From JABDDM01 sp038240295 (GTDB taxonomy: Bacteria; Bacteroidota; Ignavibacteria; Palsa-1295), in the NCBI GenBank assembly GCA_038240295.1, contig JBBSDW010000167.1, positions 1-6,524 of the forward strand: a DNA stretch of 6,524 nt, in the 5' to 3' direction. The notes below the pieces were generated by a model. It was not told the DNA's origin, did not search any database, and saw only the letters and a list, made by a program, of their open reading frames with translations. This document shows, piece by piece, positions 5,893 through 6,524 of this stretch. The translations under genes and the position numbers were made by a program. Each line of letters opens with the position of its first letter. The first letter of the stretch is position 1.

Positions 5893-6524
5893 TTATGCCG
5901 GCATCAGATCAAGTATCAAAGATTCCATCACAAGCGCGTCATCCAGTTTTACGCGCCGAGTTCGCTGCTCTGTTTCGACGATCGCGCGCATTGCGCGATC
6001 GAGCCGCTCTCGGCTGTAGCGTTTAGCTGCGTTCACGTAATCTTTCACGAAATAAGCAGCGCCTCCTCGAAGTTCAAGTGCTTCGGCGATCGCTCGTTCG
6101 CCTTCGCCGCGGGCGTTCAGTTCGCGAGCAACAATGAGATGCTCGATGTAACGCGCGAGCATGACAAACAGGAATTGCTTTTGTTCGTTGCCATTTGAAA
6201 GAATACCAAGCGCAATTTTCACAGCCGCCGCTTTTTGTCCCGAGCCGATCGCGTTCTGAAGTTCGAACACATTGAACTCTCGCGAAACGCCGACAACGCG
6301 TTCGACATCCTGCTCGGTGATCTCTTTTGCACCGCCGGCAAACGTCTGGAGCTTCTCGAGTTCGTTTGCATGGACGCGAAGGCTCGTACCAAGATGCGCG
6401 ATCATCAGCCTCGCCGACGCTTCCGATAAATTGCTGCCCATTTTCTTCGCGCGTGACTTAAGCCACTGCGAGACCGCTGCTTCCTTCATTGCCGCGAATT
6501 CGACATTCACGGCAAGCGCCGCAA
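5893..6524 (-). CDS. holA: DNA polymerase III subunit delta, C-terminal part (start beyond right edge)
   Basis: HolA is the delta subunit of the clamp loader. It opens the beta sliding clamp and acts with the tau/gamma and delta-prime subunits in loading it onto primed DNA. The - strand frame is open from the window edge to the TAA at 5893-5895, with about 209 residues visible. The family is usually about 330-350 residues, so the N-terminal clamp-binding domain is missing. Seen here are the second-domain pattern (VEF..MKE..VSQWLKSRAKKMG, then SEASARLMIAHLGTSLR, HANELEKLQTFAG and ITEQDVERVVG) and the helical collar domain (FNVFELQNAIGSG, KQFLFVMLARYIEHLIVARELN, a RYSRERLDRAMRAI helix and a C-terminal ESLILDLMPA helix). 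A GTG at 6510 is in frame but is not the start: coding continues upstream and it sits mid-domain. It is convergent with gene 3, with only 9 bases between stops and no hairpin terminator there. It is a housekeeping gene, unrelated in function to the secreted proteins. Confidence 0.92.
   Translation of the reverse strand, partial: AALAVNVEFAAMKEAAVSQWLKSRAKKMGSNLSEASARLMIAHLGTSLRVHANELEKLQTFAGGAKEITEQDVERVVGVSREFNVFELQNAIGSGQKAAAVKIALGILSNGNEQKQFLFVMLARYIEHLIVARELNARGEGERAIAEALELRGGAAYFVKDYVNAAKRYSRERLDRAMRAIVETEQRTRRVKLDDALVMESLILDLMPA

Noticed and set aside
5884..5904. Bidirectional terminator between copy 3 and holA
   Set aside because: The stops are 9 bases apart. The only palindrome, ATGCCGGCAT (5895-5904), has no room for a loop, so no credible hairpin forms.
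5979..6001. Perfect 9-bp inverted repeat (CGATCGCGC and GCGCGATCG, 5-base loop)
   Set aside because: It lies inside the conserved collar domain of holA and is accounted for by arginine/alanine codons in GC-rich coding sequence. No T-run follows on either strand.

Overview
The window looks like a chromosomal segment from a bacterium of the Bacteroidota/Chlorobiota (FCB) superphylum, of roughly balanced GC. The evidence is that three genes encode large secreted proteins ending in a type IX secretion system (T9SS) C-terminal sorting domain, and neither checkable gene start has a Shine-Dalgarno motif. A lineage such as Ignavibacteriota or Candidatus Kapabacteria is my guess. The sequence alone does not fix it.

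Layout, left to right on the + strand. (1) Gene 1 fills positions 1-1387. It is the 3' part of a secreted propeller protein whose start lies before the window. (2) Gene 2 (1504-3246) is a complete paralogue. It follows after a 116-nt gap with no visible terminator, so it may share a transcript with gene 1. (3) A 537-nt gap (3247-3783) has no convincing gene but is rich in repeats and hairpins. It holds two copies of a 33-nt palindrome-bearing repeat, two copies of a 36-nt direct repeat, a 68-nt imperfect inverted repeat and a strong intrinsic terminator. (4) Gene 3 (3784-5883) is a third complete paralogue. (5) Nine bases beyond its stop, on the - strand and convergent, lies the C-terminal part of holA, the DNA polymerase III delta (clamp-loader) subunit. 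Its start is past the right edge.

The three large proteins share one design: signal peptide; an Asp-box (BNR/YCF48-like) beta-propeller of about six repeats; an ASH/choice-of-anchor-D-like Ig domain; a cohesin-like beta-sandwich; a C-x12-C-GDST linker; and a T9SS sorting domain. Gene 2 lacks the ASH-like domain. The architecture predicts export across the outer membrane by T9SS and either attachment to the cell surface or release. No catalytic residues are evident, so a binding or adhesion role is more likely than an enzymatic one, but the ligand is unknown. The most notable features are the tandem array with module loss, the invariant blocks shared by all three copies, and the repeat cluster between genes 2 and 3. 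I saw no CRISPR array, tRNA, rRNA, transposase or phage gene.
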